Shown here: positions 6,068-13,756 of the stretch, piece by piece
Position numbering within the stretch: the stretch's first letter is position 1
Layout: each line of letters starts with the position of its first letter
Virus record (IMG/VR): IMGVR_UViG_3300038954_000212
Location: 1 to 47,133 of that record
Source: a virus
Strand: one strand, 5' to 3'
Length of the DNA: 47,133 bases
The notes under the pieces: model-generated
Told to the model about the DNA's origin: nothing
Seen by the model: only the letters and a program-made list of their open reading frames with translations
Database searches by the model: none
Program-made: the position numbers and the translations under genes

Positions 6068-6304
6068 TTAATACCTCCAAAATATTTCATCTAACGTTCT
6101 GCGATTATACGCCGTTTTAATGGCGTACCAATCGCTGTTGTCAGATCGTCTTTTTGCGTCTCTTCTTAACTGATCTGTATTTAATAAATTGCAGACTCTA
6201 TAGTCTTTAGTATACCGACCGTCTTTTTTACAATTGCCCTCATCTCTGTAAACTTTATCTCTGTTAAAAAACCTGCAATCTTTACACTGTACTGGTTTTA
6301 ACAT
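6068..6304 (-). CDS. Cassette 1 zinc-finger-like protein reading through an attC-like site
   Basis: A 78-residue protein, ATG at 6304 with AGGAGA upstream. CKDCRFF, then EGNCKKDG and a later Cys (YRVCN) resemble small phage zinc-finger proteins of the CxxCxF type. Unusually, the last about 24 residues (from NSDWYAIK to the end) are encoded by the whole of attC-like site B, whose third reading phase has no stop. The TAA stop touches the next ATG (TAAATG). Confidence 0.6.
   Translation of the reverse strand: MLKPVQCKDCRFFNRDKVYRDEGNCKKDGRYTKDYRVCNLLNTDQLRRDAKRRSDNSDWYAIKTAYNRRTLDEIFWRY
6088..6145 (-). repeat. attC-like site B
   Basis: On the minus strand: TCTGACAAC, AGCGATTGGTACGCC, loop ATTAAAAC, GGCGTATAATCGC, GAACGTTAGATG. 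The left end TCTGACAAC is the exact complement of GTTGTCAGA, the start of the same cassette at site A (9 bases). The right end GTTAGAT fits GTTRRRY. Confidence 0.8.
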
Positions 6305-6327
6305 AAACTCTCCTTAGCAAAAATATG

Positions 6328-6386
6328 TCTGACAACGTTCCGAGAATAAAACGAAGTTTTAATTTTGTTTATTCTCTGTTGTACGA
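6328..6386 (-). repeat. attC-like site A with different, compensated arms
   Basis: On the minus strand: TCGTACAAC, AGAGAATAAAC, AT-rich loop, GTTTTATTCTC, GGAACGTTGTCAGA. The arms are unrelated in sequence to those of site B but pair equally well, so the structure is conserved and not the bases. The left end TCGTACAAC is the exact complement of GTTGTACGA at 6519-6527, the start of the cassette it closes. Confidence 0.8.
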
Positions 6387-6496
6387 TCGTTTATTTTTTC
6401 TGCCATAACGGTTATTACACCGTTCTTCCTTTTGTAAATAATTTCGCAAGAATAATCACCGTTTGGCGATGCTTTATCATATCCAATATAAAACAT
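6359..6496 (-). CDS. 45-residue protein of the first cassette
   Basis: ATG at 6496 preceded by AAGGAG; the protein runs FYIGYDKASPNGDYSCEII then YKRKNGVITVMAEKIND and stops in the loop of site A. It looks like a small beta-rich domain. The gene, its start site and the two complementary ends (6519-6527 and 6378-6386) make a compact cassette of about 141 bases. Function unknown. Confidence 0.5.
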   Translation of the reverse strand: MFYIGYDKASPNGDYSCEIIYKRKNGVITVMAEKINDRTTENKQN

Positions 6497-6518
6497 AAAA
6501 TCTCCTTAAAAATAAATG

Positions 6519-6527
6519 TCGTACAAC
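6519..6527 (-). other. Upstream GTT box starting the attC-like array
   Basis: GTTGTACGA on the minus strand, the 9-base complement of the left end of site A. It marks the start of the first cassette. A full palindrome is not clear upstream, though CGTAC/GTACG can pair across it, so this may be a degenerate site or the original entry point. Confidence 0.45.
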
Positions 6528-6567
6528 TCCTATTACCTGTACGCACTACATACAGATAATACCACCA

Positions 6568-6616
6568 TATTGCGTTTATGCGCAATAACACAACAATACT
6601 TGCTGGCTGTATTGTT
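6568..6616 (-). terminator. Hairpins downstream of SSB
   Basis: Two perfect inverted repeats lie in the 140-base gap after ssb: AACAATAC/GTATTGTT (6592-6599 with 6609-6616, 9-base loop) and TATTGCG/CGCAATA (6568-6574 with 6581-6587). Neither is followed by a long T run on the minus strand, so termination may be partial, letting some transcripts enter the cassette array. Confidence 0.4.
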
Positions 6617-6637
6617 TACAACCAACAAGTGATTTAA

Positions 6638-7039
6638 TTAGAACGGTATGTCAAAATCGTCGTCTTGCGACACTTCCTTCGGCTCTGGTTGTTCGCTTGC
6701 TACAGAATAATCATTTTTCAAAATCGGCGAAGCAAAACCCTGGACGACTATTTTAATTTTGCTCCTGTTCGTTCCATCCTCTGCTTGCCAGCGGTCTTGC
6801 TTTAATCGTCCATGCAATGCAACCGGCGCACCCTTATACAGCTTTTTGCTCCAGAATGAAACGTTTTTCGGCCAGAACTCGCAATCAATAAAACACGGCA
6901 CATTTTCCCATTCTCCGTTCTCACCCTTCTTGCGGTTGTCATTGTTCGCAATAGAAAACGACATTACCGTTGCCCCGTTTGCTACATTTTTAATTTCAGG
7001 GTCTCTTGTTAGGTTACCGTCTATGGCAATTACATTCAT
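6638..7039 (-). CDS. ssb: Single-stranded DNA-binding protein
   Basis: A 133-residue OB-fold SSB. The N-terminus MNVIAIDGNLTRDPEIK and the core VMSFSIANN, FIDCEFWPK and LHGRLKQDRWQ follow bacterial SSBs. The acidic tail DDDFDIPF is the standard partner-binding tip for host and phage repair proteins. It binds single-stranded DNA during replication and recombination. Its ATG (AGAGGAGG upstream) overlaps the small coiled-coil gene before it by 26 bases, in the operon with the Mre11-Rad50 fusion. Confidence 0.95.
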   Translation of the reverse strand: MNVIAIDGNLTRDPEIKNVANGATVMSFSIANNDNRKKGENGEWENVPCFIDCEFWPKNVSFWSKKLYKGAPVALHGRLKQDRWQAEDGTNRSKIKIVVQGFASPILKNDYSVASEQPEPKEVSQDDDFDIPF

Positions 7040-7175
7040 GCTTTACCTCCTCTTTAAGCATTTTTAATTCGGCTTTAACCTCAAGCAGTTTAGTGGTCAA
7101 TTTCCGATTTTCATTTTGCAATCTTGTAACCTCCTCTTCTAAAAACTCCTTTTCTAAATCGCTTGATATGTGCAT
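7014..7175 (-). CDS. 53-residue coiled-coil protein between the Mre11-Rad50 fusion and SSB
   Basis: A small gene starting at ATG 7175, overlapping the stop of the nuclease gene as TAATG, with GAGGAGG just upstream. The sequence is almost entirely one acidic/basic coiled coil (EKEFLEEEVTRLQNENRKL) with a CNCH C-terminus. Its position suggests a small partner of the nuclease or SSB; that is inference. Confidence 0.6.
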   Translation of the reverse strand: MHISSDLEKEFLEEEVTRLQNENRKLTTKLLEVKAELKMLKEEVKHECNCHRR

Positions 7176-10100
7176 TAGACCTCCTCTAATAAATTGTTTA
7201 TATCAATGTGATTCTGAATGTACTCATGGCTTTGCGGGTTATGCGTCACCGTCAGAACTTTTTGCGTCCAGTAATTATTTTGCATCGAGTAATATGCTGC
7301 AATACGATCCGGAGCAATCGGCGCGTCGGCTTCGTCAATTACAACTGGTTCATAATTTCGGTGTTGCCTGTTGTTTCGTTGTGTCACAAGCGCTTTTACG
7401 TAAGCGTCACAGAAAAACGCCTTCTCGCCGGGGCTGTGTTGCAGCAGTGATTTGCTTTGTCCGGTCTCCTTATTGTGTACAACAATATTAAACCTGTCAA
7501 CGACTCCCTTTTTCCCCTGCTCTTGTGTCTGCGTCTCGAAGGAATACTTACCAGAATCAAGCTGTGCAATTATCTTGCTTGCCTCGGAGTCAATCACGCC
7601 AAGGACCAGGTCAAGTTCAAGCGCTGGAAGCTTCGAGCTTTGCAGGTTTACTGCAATGTAATTCCAGTCAATAAGGTCGGACTCAATTTTTTTGAGCCTC
7701 GCCTTCTCTGTTTTTATTTTTGCCTCAGTCTCTTTTGCTCTGTCCAGTGCTTTTGTTTTATCGTCAATCATTGTTTTGAATTTAGTACATTTAGACAATT
7801 CTGTCTGATAGTCATTCAGAATGACCTCACGTTTGTGTTTCAGCATTTTTAATTCAGACTCAAGCCCCGGTATTCGAGATATATCGATAGTTTCAAGCTC
7901 AGCTTTTATTTTATCAATGTCAGTTTGCAAATGATGTTTTTTACTTTTAAGCTCGGTTGTTTTTTTCTCAAGCTCACGGGCTTCGAGTATTTTATTTTTA
8001 ATTTTCACAGCTTCACTTTCAAGCTCATGAATATTAAGAACAGGTTTGCTTGGCGGTTCTTTGTCCGGTAGTTCCGGGGGCAATGGCTTATCTTTCAGAT
8101 TATCACGCTCAAGCACAAGCTTGTCTATTTCAGCTTGCGTGCTGGCTTGCTTGTTTTTAAGCTCAGTTATTTTTTGCTCACGTTCCGGGTGTACCCACCC
8201 GCAATTTTCACAACCCTTTGTCATTTCGGCTATTCTGTAGTTTGCGTCGTTCTCTTTTGTTACCAGCGATTTTATTTGCAGGCTCAAGCTTTCAATTTCA
8301 GATTTACACTTTTGCCGTTCAAGCATTCGTTCCTGCTGTCTAATTTTATGCCGTTCATATTCTGTCAGTTGTTTTTCATACTCGGCCTGTTGCTTTTTTT
8401 GCTCATCAAGCTCACTGTTTACTTTCTCAAGTTCAGCTTCCAGTTTATTCACGTCCTCACCTTCGGTGAAGTGGAGCTGTTTGTCTATATTCTCAATTTC
8501 AATTTTTTTTGAATACAGCGAACAATTTAAGCTGTCGTGCCTTGTTGCCTTCTCACGCTCCTTTGTGAGGCTTGATTCAAGATTGTCAATTGAAACACGC
8601 ACGGCCTTTCCGGAAGCCTCAAGTTCCGCTGTGCCTTTTTGCGCTTCGCGGAGGCTGTTGCTCAGGCTATCAATTTCCTGTTCAAGCGCGGCTGTGTCCA
8701 GTTGAAAATCTTGTACCCCGGTTAACCATGCGTGTATTTTTTCTTTGTCTGATTTTAATTCACTACACTTGTTCAGTGCATACGTTTTTTCTTTCTCTCT
8801 GTTAATACCGGCGATGTTCTGCACTAAGTCTCTAATTTCAGTCATGCTTGCAGACATCAACGCAGACTCTTGCTTCCAACCTTGCTGTGGCTGTACATAG
8901 AACGATGTCAAAACATAATCATTCAACGAACCGTAACGATGCTCACATTCCTTCAACATTTCATCAAACGTGCCCTTGTCGAGTATCGACTTGCCATCAA
9001 CTTCAAAATAACATTCAACCTTTGGGGTTTTTGTATGCGCCGCGCGAATTGTGATATAATGCCGGTGCTGTTGTCCGTTGTATTCCAGTAGTTTTTCAAT
9101 GTACGAATCAGGCGCGTTGAAAAAGTCCTTGATTGACGACGACCGACCGGAGCTAGTTACCTTCCCGATCACAACAGGGTACGGTGAACAGAAACTCAGC
9201 ACAGAAGATTTGCCCGCGCCGTTGCTCCCGTCGATTACGTTCAGTCCGGTTGTCAGTTTGTCAATATCTATTTTCATTTTTTTATTTTTGAATAACACAC
9301 AACCTGAGACCTCGACTGATTTTATTTTTACATAAATCGGAGTCAGTTTTGTATTTTTAAGCTCAGCCGGTATTTCCGCTATTTTTTTAAGCGCAGATTT
9401 TTTCACCTTCGGATCGTAGAGCTTGAACAGGTCTTCCAGTGTTTTTGTCTGTTCATATTCTGCTTCTGTTATTCGCGACGATTCCCGGCGTTCTGCTTTG
9501 TGTGTAATTCGAGACCACGGATGTACACGGCTTGGAAACTCTTTTGTATCGTCCTCAGTCTCAAGCCAGTATGCGATATTCGGGTCAAGGTTTTCGGGTA
9601 GCTTGTTTATTTTTTTTCTTACAGGCGTATAGTAATTCTCTCTTGTAATTGTGTTATTACTCAAGTTTACAATGTTCATTGCAGGCTGAAAATCAATGTT
9701 TCCCCACGGCGAGGAGTCCACCCCGGTATACCCCGCGTACCCTGCAAATATTTTGTCAGATTCCCATGGTTTATGAATATGCCCCAAGCTCCACCGTGTA
9801 ATATCAGCACAGCTCCTGAGTCTTTCAGTGTGTATTACAAGGTCAGACATTTGCATTATCTTGTCTGTTGCGTTCTCTGGAGCAGAGTCTGTCACGTTGC
9901 CGTGGAATAAACATACAGCCGGGACGTCGGGGTGCTTCATTCGTCGCCTTGATATGTAGTCAGTTACATACTTATAGAATTGCTTGACAGTTTCTGCGTT
10001 GGCTTCCTCTGCTGACAGTCCAAGTTTTTTTTGTACCAGTTTTTTGTTCAGTTCCGGGATCCCAAATAACATACATTCAGGATTTTCGTTTGTACTTGCG

Positions 10101-10447
10101 TCAAGTCTGATCACATCACCAGAGACAAGTCCGTATGTCGTGTTTGGCTTTAGTACCGTCAATCCAATATCCCCAAGATGTTTGAGACTTCCCGGCGGTT
10201 CGTGCGATGGCGTTCCATGAATTGCAACGACAGGACATATTCCGGTAAGTCGTTTTATGCAGCTCCGCAGGAAATTAAATCCAGACTTATCGCTTGCCAT
10301 AATTCCACGGTTGTATAAATCACCGGGAAGTGCAATAAATGCGACGTCATGTTTTTTTGCAGCATCGGCAATGTTAATAATAATTTTCTCAAAATGCTCC
10401 TGCCACGATGGGTCAAAATGCAGGTCGGGAGCTTCAATATATTTCAT
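7175..10447 (-). CDS. Single-chain Mre11-Rad50 (SbcD-SbcC) nuclease-ATPase fusion
   Basis: A 1090-residue protein uniting both halves of the SbcCD/Mre11-Rad50 DNA-end nuclease. The N-terminal metallophosphoesterase has DLH (8-10), GDLYN (42-46), GTPSH (78-82), FHGN near 181 and GHIH near 222. The ATPase has Walker A GSNGAGKSS near 407, a long coiled coil with the zinc hook CENC near 744, a signature SPGEKAFF near 1004 and Walker B VVIDEADAP near 1036. The canonical GNHD is replaced by GTPSH, and GDxxD by GDLYN, so metal binding may differ. Start at ATG 10447 (GGGGAGG upstream). It probably resects or clears hairpin ends for recombination and host DNA breakdown. T4 and T5 use two separate genes. 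Confidence 0.9.
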   Translation of the reverse strand: MKYIEAPDLHFDPSWQEHFEKIIINIADAAKKHDVAFIALPGDLYNRGIMASDKSGFNFLRSCIKRLTGICPVVAIHGTPSHEPPGSLKHLGDIGLTVLKPNTTYGLVSGDVIRLDASTNENPECMLFGIPELNKKLVQKKLGLSAEEANAETVKQFYKYVTDYISRRRMKHPDVPAVCLFHGNVTDSAPENATDKIMQMSDLVIHTERLRSCADITRWSLGHIHKPWESDKIFAGYAGYTGVDSSPWGNIDFQPAMNIVNLSNNTITRENYYTPVRKKINKLPENLDPNIAYWLETEDDTKEFPSRVHPWSRITHKAERRESSRITEAEYEQTKTLEDLFKLYDPKVKKSALKKIAEIPAELKNTKLTPIYVKIKSVEVSGCVLFKNKKMKIDIDKLTTGLNVIDGSNGAGKSSVLSFCSPYPVVIGKVTSSGRSSSIKDFFNAPDSYIEKLLEYNGQQHRHYITIRAAHTKTPKVECYFEVDGKSILDKGTFDEMLKECEHRYGSLNDYVLTSFYVQPQQGWKQESALMSASMTEIRDLVQNIAGINREKEKTYALNKCSELKSDKEKIHAWLTGVQDFQLDTAALEQEIDSLSNSLREAQKGTAELEASGKAVRVSIDNLESSLTKEREKATRHDSLNCSLYSKKIEIENIDKQLHFTEGEDVNKLEAELEKVNSELDEQKKQQAEYEKQLTEYERHKIRQQERMLERQKCKSEIESLSLQIKSLVTKENDANYRIAEMTKGCENCGWVHPEREQKITELKNKQASTQAEIDKLVLERDNLKDKPLPPELPDKEPPSKPVLNIHELESEAVKIKNKILEARELEKKTTELKSKKHHLQTDIDKIKAELETIDISRIPGLESELKMLKHKREVILNDYQTELSKCTKFKTMIDDKTKALDRAKETEAKIKTEKARLKKIESDLIDWNYIAVNLQSSKLPALELDLVLGVIDSEASKIIAQLDSGKYSFETQTQEQGKKGVVDRFNIVVHNKETGQSKSLLQHSPGEKAFFCDAYVKALVTQRNNRQHRNYEPVVIDEADAPIAPDRIAAYYSMQNNYWTQKVLTVTHNPQSHEYIQNHIDINNLLEEV

Positions 10448-11546
10448 GCGAAAACCTCCCCTGCTCTGGTATTGTCGCCTCAATGTCTTTCAGTATTTTT
10501 ATGGCTTTGTTTTTTGCGGTATCATTATCCTCAAGATTGTTACCGGAAGACAACCAATCAACAATTGCACCAGCAGCGTTTTCAAACTGCTCAGGCACCA
10601 TCGACTCTGACAAATAAGACCGCAGTATATGAGTGAGTTGCTCAGACAGGCTTACCGGCTCCGGCTCTGGATTTTTTTCTGGTTCTGGCCCCGGCTTCGG
10701 TTCTGGTTCCGGGGAAAATGTAACCTGTACTGGATCGTCGGCTTGTTCTGGTTCAGGCTCAGGCTCAAATAACAGGCTTTCAGGCTCATTACCTTTGCTT
10801 ATCGCTTGCAAGCGTGCCGCGCGTTCAAGATTCAGGTCTTCTTTAGACCTTCGGACCTTCGCGAACGTGAGTTTTCCAGACTGTAAATCCTGTGTTGCAT
10901 ATCCAGTCATAAGTCCTGCAAGCTCCCGGATTGTTTTTTCATACGCTTTAGTTTCGGCTTTAGCCTGTGCGAATTTAAGCTCACCTTGAAAGTGCAGCTT
11001 GCGTTTGAATTTGTTATCGTATTTATACTTGCCATATTTCGGCGGTATTGTATACCCCTCTGTCCAGCGCTCTTCCTTGAACCAGTCCTCAAGACATCGC
11101 TCCCAAGCGTTGTACGATACTGTGCAAGGCGAGCTATACCGTTTGGTTCCATCCTCTTCTATAACATACGATTGTTTTGTTACGGTGCGACCTACAATTT
11201 TATTTCGCATTGTCGGCAACTCGTCTTCGTCGCGGCACAGCATCGGGTTAATGTCCACTTCTTCAAGGATTGGCTTTACAATAGAATTATCACAGCCTTT
11301 AATGCCTTTTGCTTCTGCAATTTTGTACATCAAGGACGGTTGCGGCATCCACGACGGAGCCTTGTCGGTTCCGCAATTGTAGAAATCCTTTGACAGATTT
11401 TTCGGATCGAAATGCACTTCCGTCACAACTGCTTCAAACTGATCTGGCATTTCATTTATTAAGTCCCAGTTTACATATGTAGATTTGTCACCTGGACCCG
11501 CATTGCGGGCCCGTGCGATTACATCTTTATTTCCAATTATTTTCAT
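10434..11546 (-). CDS. Putative recombination/annealing protein with EP-rich linker
   Basis: A 370-residue protein. Residues 1-240 are a mixed domain with WDLINEMPDQFEAVV and an FQGELKFAQAKAETKAYEKTIREL helix that recurs in phage single-strand annealing-type proteins. Then comes a flexible linker of repeated Glu-Pro units (about 265-300) and a small helical C-terminal domain (about 305-370). It is translationally coupled to the Mre11-Rad50 fusion downstream and to a coiled-coil protein upstream, where many phages carry a RecT/Redbeta-type annealing protein. The annealing role is inferred from context, not from a firm motif. Confidence 0.4.
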   Translation of the reverse strand: MKIIGNKDVIARARNAGPGDKSTYVNWDLINEMPDQFEAVVTEVHFDPKNLSKDFYNCGTDKAPSWMPQPSLMYKIAEAKGIKGCDNSIVKPILEEVDINPMLCRDEDELPTMRNKIVGRTVTKQSYVIEEDGTKRYSSPCTVSYNAWERCLEDWFKEERWTEGYTIPPKYGKYKYDNKFKRKLHFQGELKFAQAKAETKAYEKTIRELAGLMTGYATQDLQSGKLTFAKVRRSKEDLNLERAARLQAISKGNEPESLLFEPEPEPEQADDPVQVTFSPEPEPKPGPEPEKNPEPEPVSLSEQLTHILRSYLSESMVPEQFENAAGAIVDWLSSGNNLEDNDTAKNKAIKILKDIEATIPEQGRFSHEIY

Positions 11547-11968
11547 TCCGCAAGCTCCTTTTGTAGGCGCTCAAGTTTCGGAAAGGTCACTTTTGGCTGT
11601 TTAGTGATACTCACAAAGTCAAGATTAAGAGATGGTGCTGCCTTGTCGAAAGACTTCACGTCAAGGACAAGAAACATGTCTTTATCCTTTGCCCACTGCA
11701 ACACTTCGTCCGGGTTGTAAGCAATCTGAGTTATTTCGCGAATCCCAATGCCGCCAGACAGTTTTTTTTCGCCTGTAGTTTTGAATTCTGATATTGCATC
11801 AGGCTCAATCTCGCTCTTCAACCGTGCAATATAATCTCTACGATCGGCAATCGACCGAAGCAACTCGGCGTTCTCTTTGTCAAATCTTGCCTTTAAATCT
11901 TTCAGTCTGTCTTGCTGTTCTTGCAACACGGCCATAGCGCTTGCAAGATATTTAAGCTTTTCTTTCAT
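11543..11968 (-). CDS. Conserved phage recombination-operon protein (coiled coil)
   Basis: A 141-residue protein: N-terminal coiled coil (AMAVLQEQQDRLKDLKARFD) and a C-terminal domain with GGIGIREITQIAYNPDEVLQWA and KSFDKAAPSLNLDFVSI. This combination is common in uncharacterised phage proteins encoded next to recombination genes. First gene after the leftward promoter at 11997-12025, with GGAGG upstream of ATG 11968. A host-nuclease inhibitor (Gam-like) or recombination-mediator role is possible but not shown. Confidence 0.45.
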   Translation of the reverse strand: MKEKLKYLASAMAVLQEQQDRLKDLKARFDKENAELLRSIADRRDYIARLKSEIEPDAISEFKTTGEKKLSGGIGIREITQIAYNPDEVLQWAKDKDMFLVLDVKSFDKAAPSLNLDFVSITKQPKVTFPKLERLQKELAE

Positions 11969-11996
11969 ACAACAACCTCCATTGTTTGTTATCTAT

Positions 11997-12025
11997 AGTG
12001 TATACTGTTACTTAATAATTGTCAA
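11997..12025 (-). promoter_or_regulatory. Leftward promoter of the recombination operon
   Basis: On the minus strand TTGACA (12020-12025), 17-base spacer, TACACT (11997-12002). It overlaps the end of the upstream membrane protein gene and leads into the operon of the coiled-coil protein, annealing candidate, Mre11-Rad50 fusion and SSB. Confidence 0.7.
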
Positions 12026-12971
12026 CACTTATTATCTTGTTTAATGCGTTGTTTTCATTTTTCTCGATTATCCTGCCATCGTCAGCAATAACACCGGCCT
12101 TCCGCACAGTTTCAAATATCCGATTGTATTCTTGGCTGTCAAAATCTTCACTTCGGGAAATTATATAGTCCTTGTATATGTTTTTCGGTAGTATACTCTT
12201 TGACTTGTTTCGACGAATACCGATCCAGTTTATACGTATCCATTTTTTTATTTTGTCAATATCAGTTTTTACTTGCTGCTTTGTTTCCGGTTTGTGTTTT
12301 TTTTTGCGTCTCTGTTTTTTACTCTTTTTCATTACAAGCAGTATTCCGAGTGGAGCCATGAACGCTATTATTGCGGACAGTATCGTTTGAAGCACAAACT
12401 GAAACCATGCAACGCCCGCAGTCTCACCTGAAAACAAGCGCAGGTAAAAGCTGTATATCGTTAAGCTTTGTGATGATGCCTTCTGTTGCGTTTTATCGAC
12501 CAGTTTTAGATCAATAGCCTTTATCTGCTCCAAAGCCTCGTCGCGCTGATCCTCGTACTTCTGCGTTGTGTTACGCCACTCCCACATGTCGTCAAAGTCC
12601 GAGACTGAACGGTCAAGAAGTTCCACGGCTTTATTATAGTTGTTTTCCCACATTTTGCGCTGTTGTTTCAGTAGTTCAATTTCTCTGGAATGCGTTGACG
12701 TTTTTATTTCGCGTTCCTGTTCTTGCAAGCTCATAGCTTGCCCTGCCGATGTCGATATTATCGAAAATGAAATAATAATAATAATCCACACGGGAGCACC
12801 TTTTATTAGTTTGCCATTAAGTACGAGCCCGATTAAAAAAATATTTAATCCAATCCCGATAATTAGCGACAACCACAGCGGGAGTCCATCGCCGGTAAAT
12901 CTATACATGTAGTACCAGACCTCGAGAAACGATCCGATAGCAATTAAGCTTATTCCCGTAATTTTTTTCAT
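12012..12971 (-). CDS. Membrane protein with periplasmic/cytosolic coiled coil
   Basis: A 319-residue protein. There are three hydrophobic helices near the N-terminus (TGISLIAIGSFLEVWYYMY, LWLSLIIGIGLNIFLIGLVL, PVWIIIIISFSIISTSAG), then a coiled coil (about 80-170) and a fourth membrane segment (FVLQTILSAIIAFMAPLGIL). A Lys/Arg cluster and a folded C-terminal domain follow. I chose ATG 12971 because it overlaps the stop of the preceding 49-residue gene as ATGA. The role is unknown; anchoring replication at the membrane or superinfection exclusion are possibilities. Confidence 0.6.
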   Translation of the reverse strand: MKKITGISLIAIGSFLEVWYYMYRFTGDGLPLWLSLIIGIGLNIFLIGLVLNGKLIKGAPVWIIIIISFSIISTSAGQAMSLQEQEREIKTSTHSREIELLKQQRKMWENNYNKAVELLDRSVSDFDDMWEWRNTTQKYEDQRDEALEQIKAIDLKLVDKTQQKASSQSLTIYSFYLRLFSGETAGVAWFQFVLQTILSAIIAFMAPLGILLVMKKSKKQRRKKKHKPETKQQVKTDIDKIKKWIRINWIGIRRNKSKSILPKNIYKDYIISRSEDFDSQEYNRIFETVRKAGVIADDGRIIEKNENNALNKIISVDNY

Positions 12972-13117
12972 ATAGGCCGCCTGAAAAGAATTGTAAAACA
13001 GAATTTCAATCGGGCCCAAAACGGTTCTTTTTGCGTAAGCTTCACAGCTTCCAGAATTATTGCGGACTCTTGTTTTCTTATCGCCCTACGTAATTTTTTT
13101 TCAGACTTCTGACTCAC
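12968..13117 (-). CDS. 49-residue basic microprotein, doubly coupled
   Basis: A short gene with GTG start at 13117 overlapping the previous stop as GTGA, GGAAGG upstream, and TGA stop overlapping the next ATG as ATGA. It is basic at the N-terminus (SEKKLRRAIRKQ) with a short hydrophobic C-terminal stretch (FWARLKFCFTILF). Exact coupling at both ends strongly suggests a real gene. Function unknown. Confidence 0.6.
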   Translation of the reverse strand: MSQKSEKKLRRAIRKQESAIILEAVKLTQKEPFWARLKFCFTILFRRPI

Positions 13118-13413
13118 TTCAAACCTTCCTTTTGTAAAAATGTATTCAGATAATTACTGTCTTTTTTTATTCTGCGTTCATTTTTCTCATAATCGGCCGC
13201 CAGTTTTTTAGCAGCCTTTTTAAGCCGTCTTGTTACTCTAGGGTTTTTGCTCCAGTGCTCTTTGTTTTCAAGTTCAAATATTTTATACGAGTTTTTGTAC
13301 TGTGCCGGGAGTATTTTATATTTTTTTTTGTAATTTTCAAGCATTACAAAAAAATCGTGCCTGCGCTCCAGGACGTCAGCTAGTTGTTTGTACGCCTCCT
13401 CATAATATTTCAT
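13114..13413 (-). CDS. Basic helical protein, unknown function
   Basis: A 99-residue protein, start at ATG 13413 with AAGGAGG nine bases upstream; the longer frame to 13485 overlaps the nuclease gene and lacks a site. Highly basic and helical throughout (YKKKYKILPAQYKNSYKIF, RRLKKAAKKLAADYEKN). It may bind nucleic acid. It lies between a VRR-NUC-like nuclease and the membrane protein. Confidence 0.5.
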   Translation of the reverse strand: MKYYEEAYKQLADVLERRHDFFVMLENYKKKYKILPAQYKNSYKIFELENKEHWSKNPRVTRRLKKAAKKLAADYEKNERRIKKDSNYLNTFLQKEGLK

Positions 13414-13756
13414 CTTTAACAACCTCCTTAGGCTTGTAGATTTTCGATATACCACCATGCTGGAGAATAAAATTATGCCAGTCAATTTGTCCTTGTTTCA
13501 GCTTGTCACCTGGACCTTTTATTTCGACGTTTGTAAATACCGCCAGAGTCTCACCGACCATGTCCGCTGTTATTTTCACCTCAGTAAATCCGATGCGGTC
13601 ACCGCCCTTGAGCGAGTCTTTTTTTCCACGAACAGGCGGCTCGGGTATTCCAAATCGGAGAAACCGACCGTCAGCTGTTTTACAAGCTCCCCTGTTATTC
13701 CGGTATGTAAACGGATGCTCAAACCACGCCATGTCATCTAGCTGTTTTGTAGTCAT
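13400..13756 (-). CDS. VRR-NUC-like nuclease
   Basis: A 118-residue protein with the compact VRR-NUC pattern of the PD-(D/E)xK nucleases. FGIPEPPVRG is followed by DRIGFTEV, then TNVEIKGPGDKLKQGQIDWH, giving the ExK (VEIKG) and the conserved Gln and Trp of the family. HNFILQHGGISKIYK follows. Phage stand-alone VRR-NUC proteins are thought to cut branched DNA. Its ATG overlaps the stop of the SF2 helicase (ATGA), pairing nuclease with helicase. Confidence 0.75.
   Translation of the reverse strand: MTTKQLDDMAWFEHPFTYRNNRGACKTADGRFLRFGIPEPPVRGKKDSLKGGDRIGFTEVKITADMVGETLAVFTNVEIKGPGDKLKQGQIDWHNFILQHGGISKIYKPKEVVKDEIL

Noticed and set aside
4847-6386. CRISPR array
   Set aside because: The repeated palindromes are about 55-60 bases, variable, and 174-284 bases apart with genes between them; there are no short unique spacers of constant length.
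7006-9632. Rightward frames antisense to the Mre11-Rad50 gene and SSB
   Set aside because: They are shadows of a strongly supported leftward coding region, with low-complexity Cys/Phe/Ser translations and no start sites.
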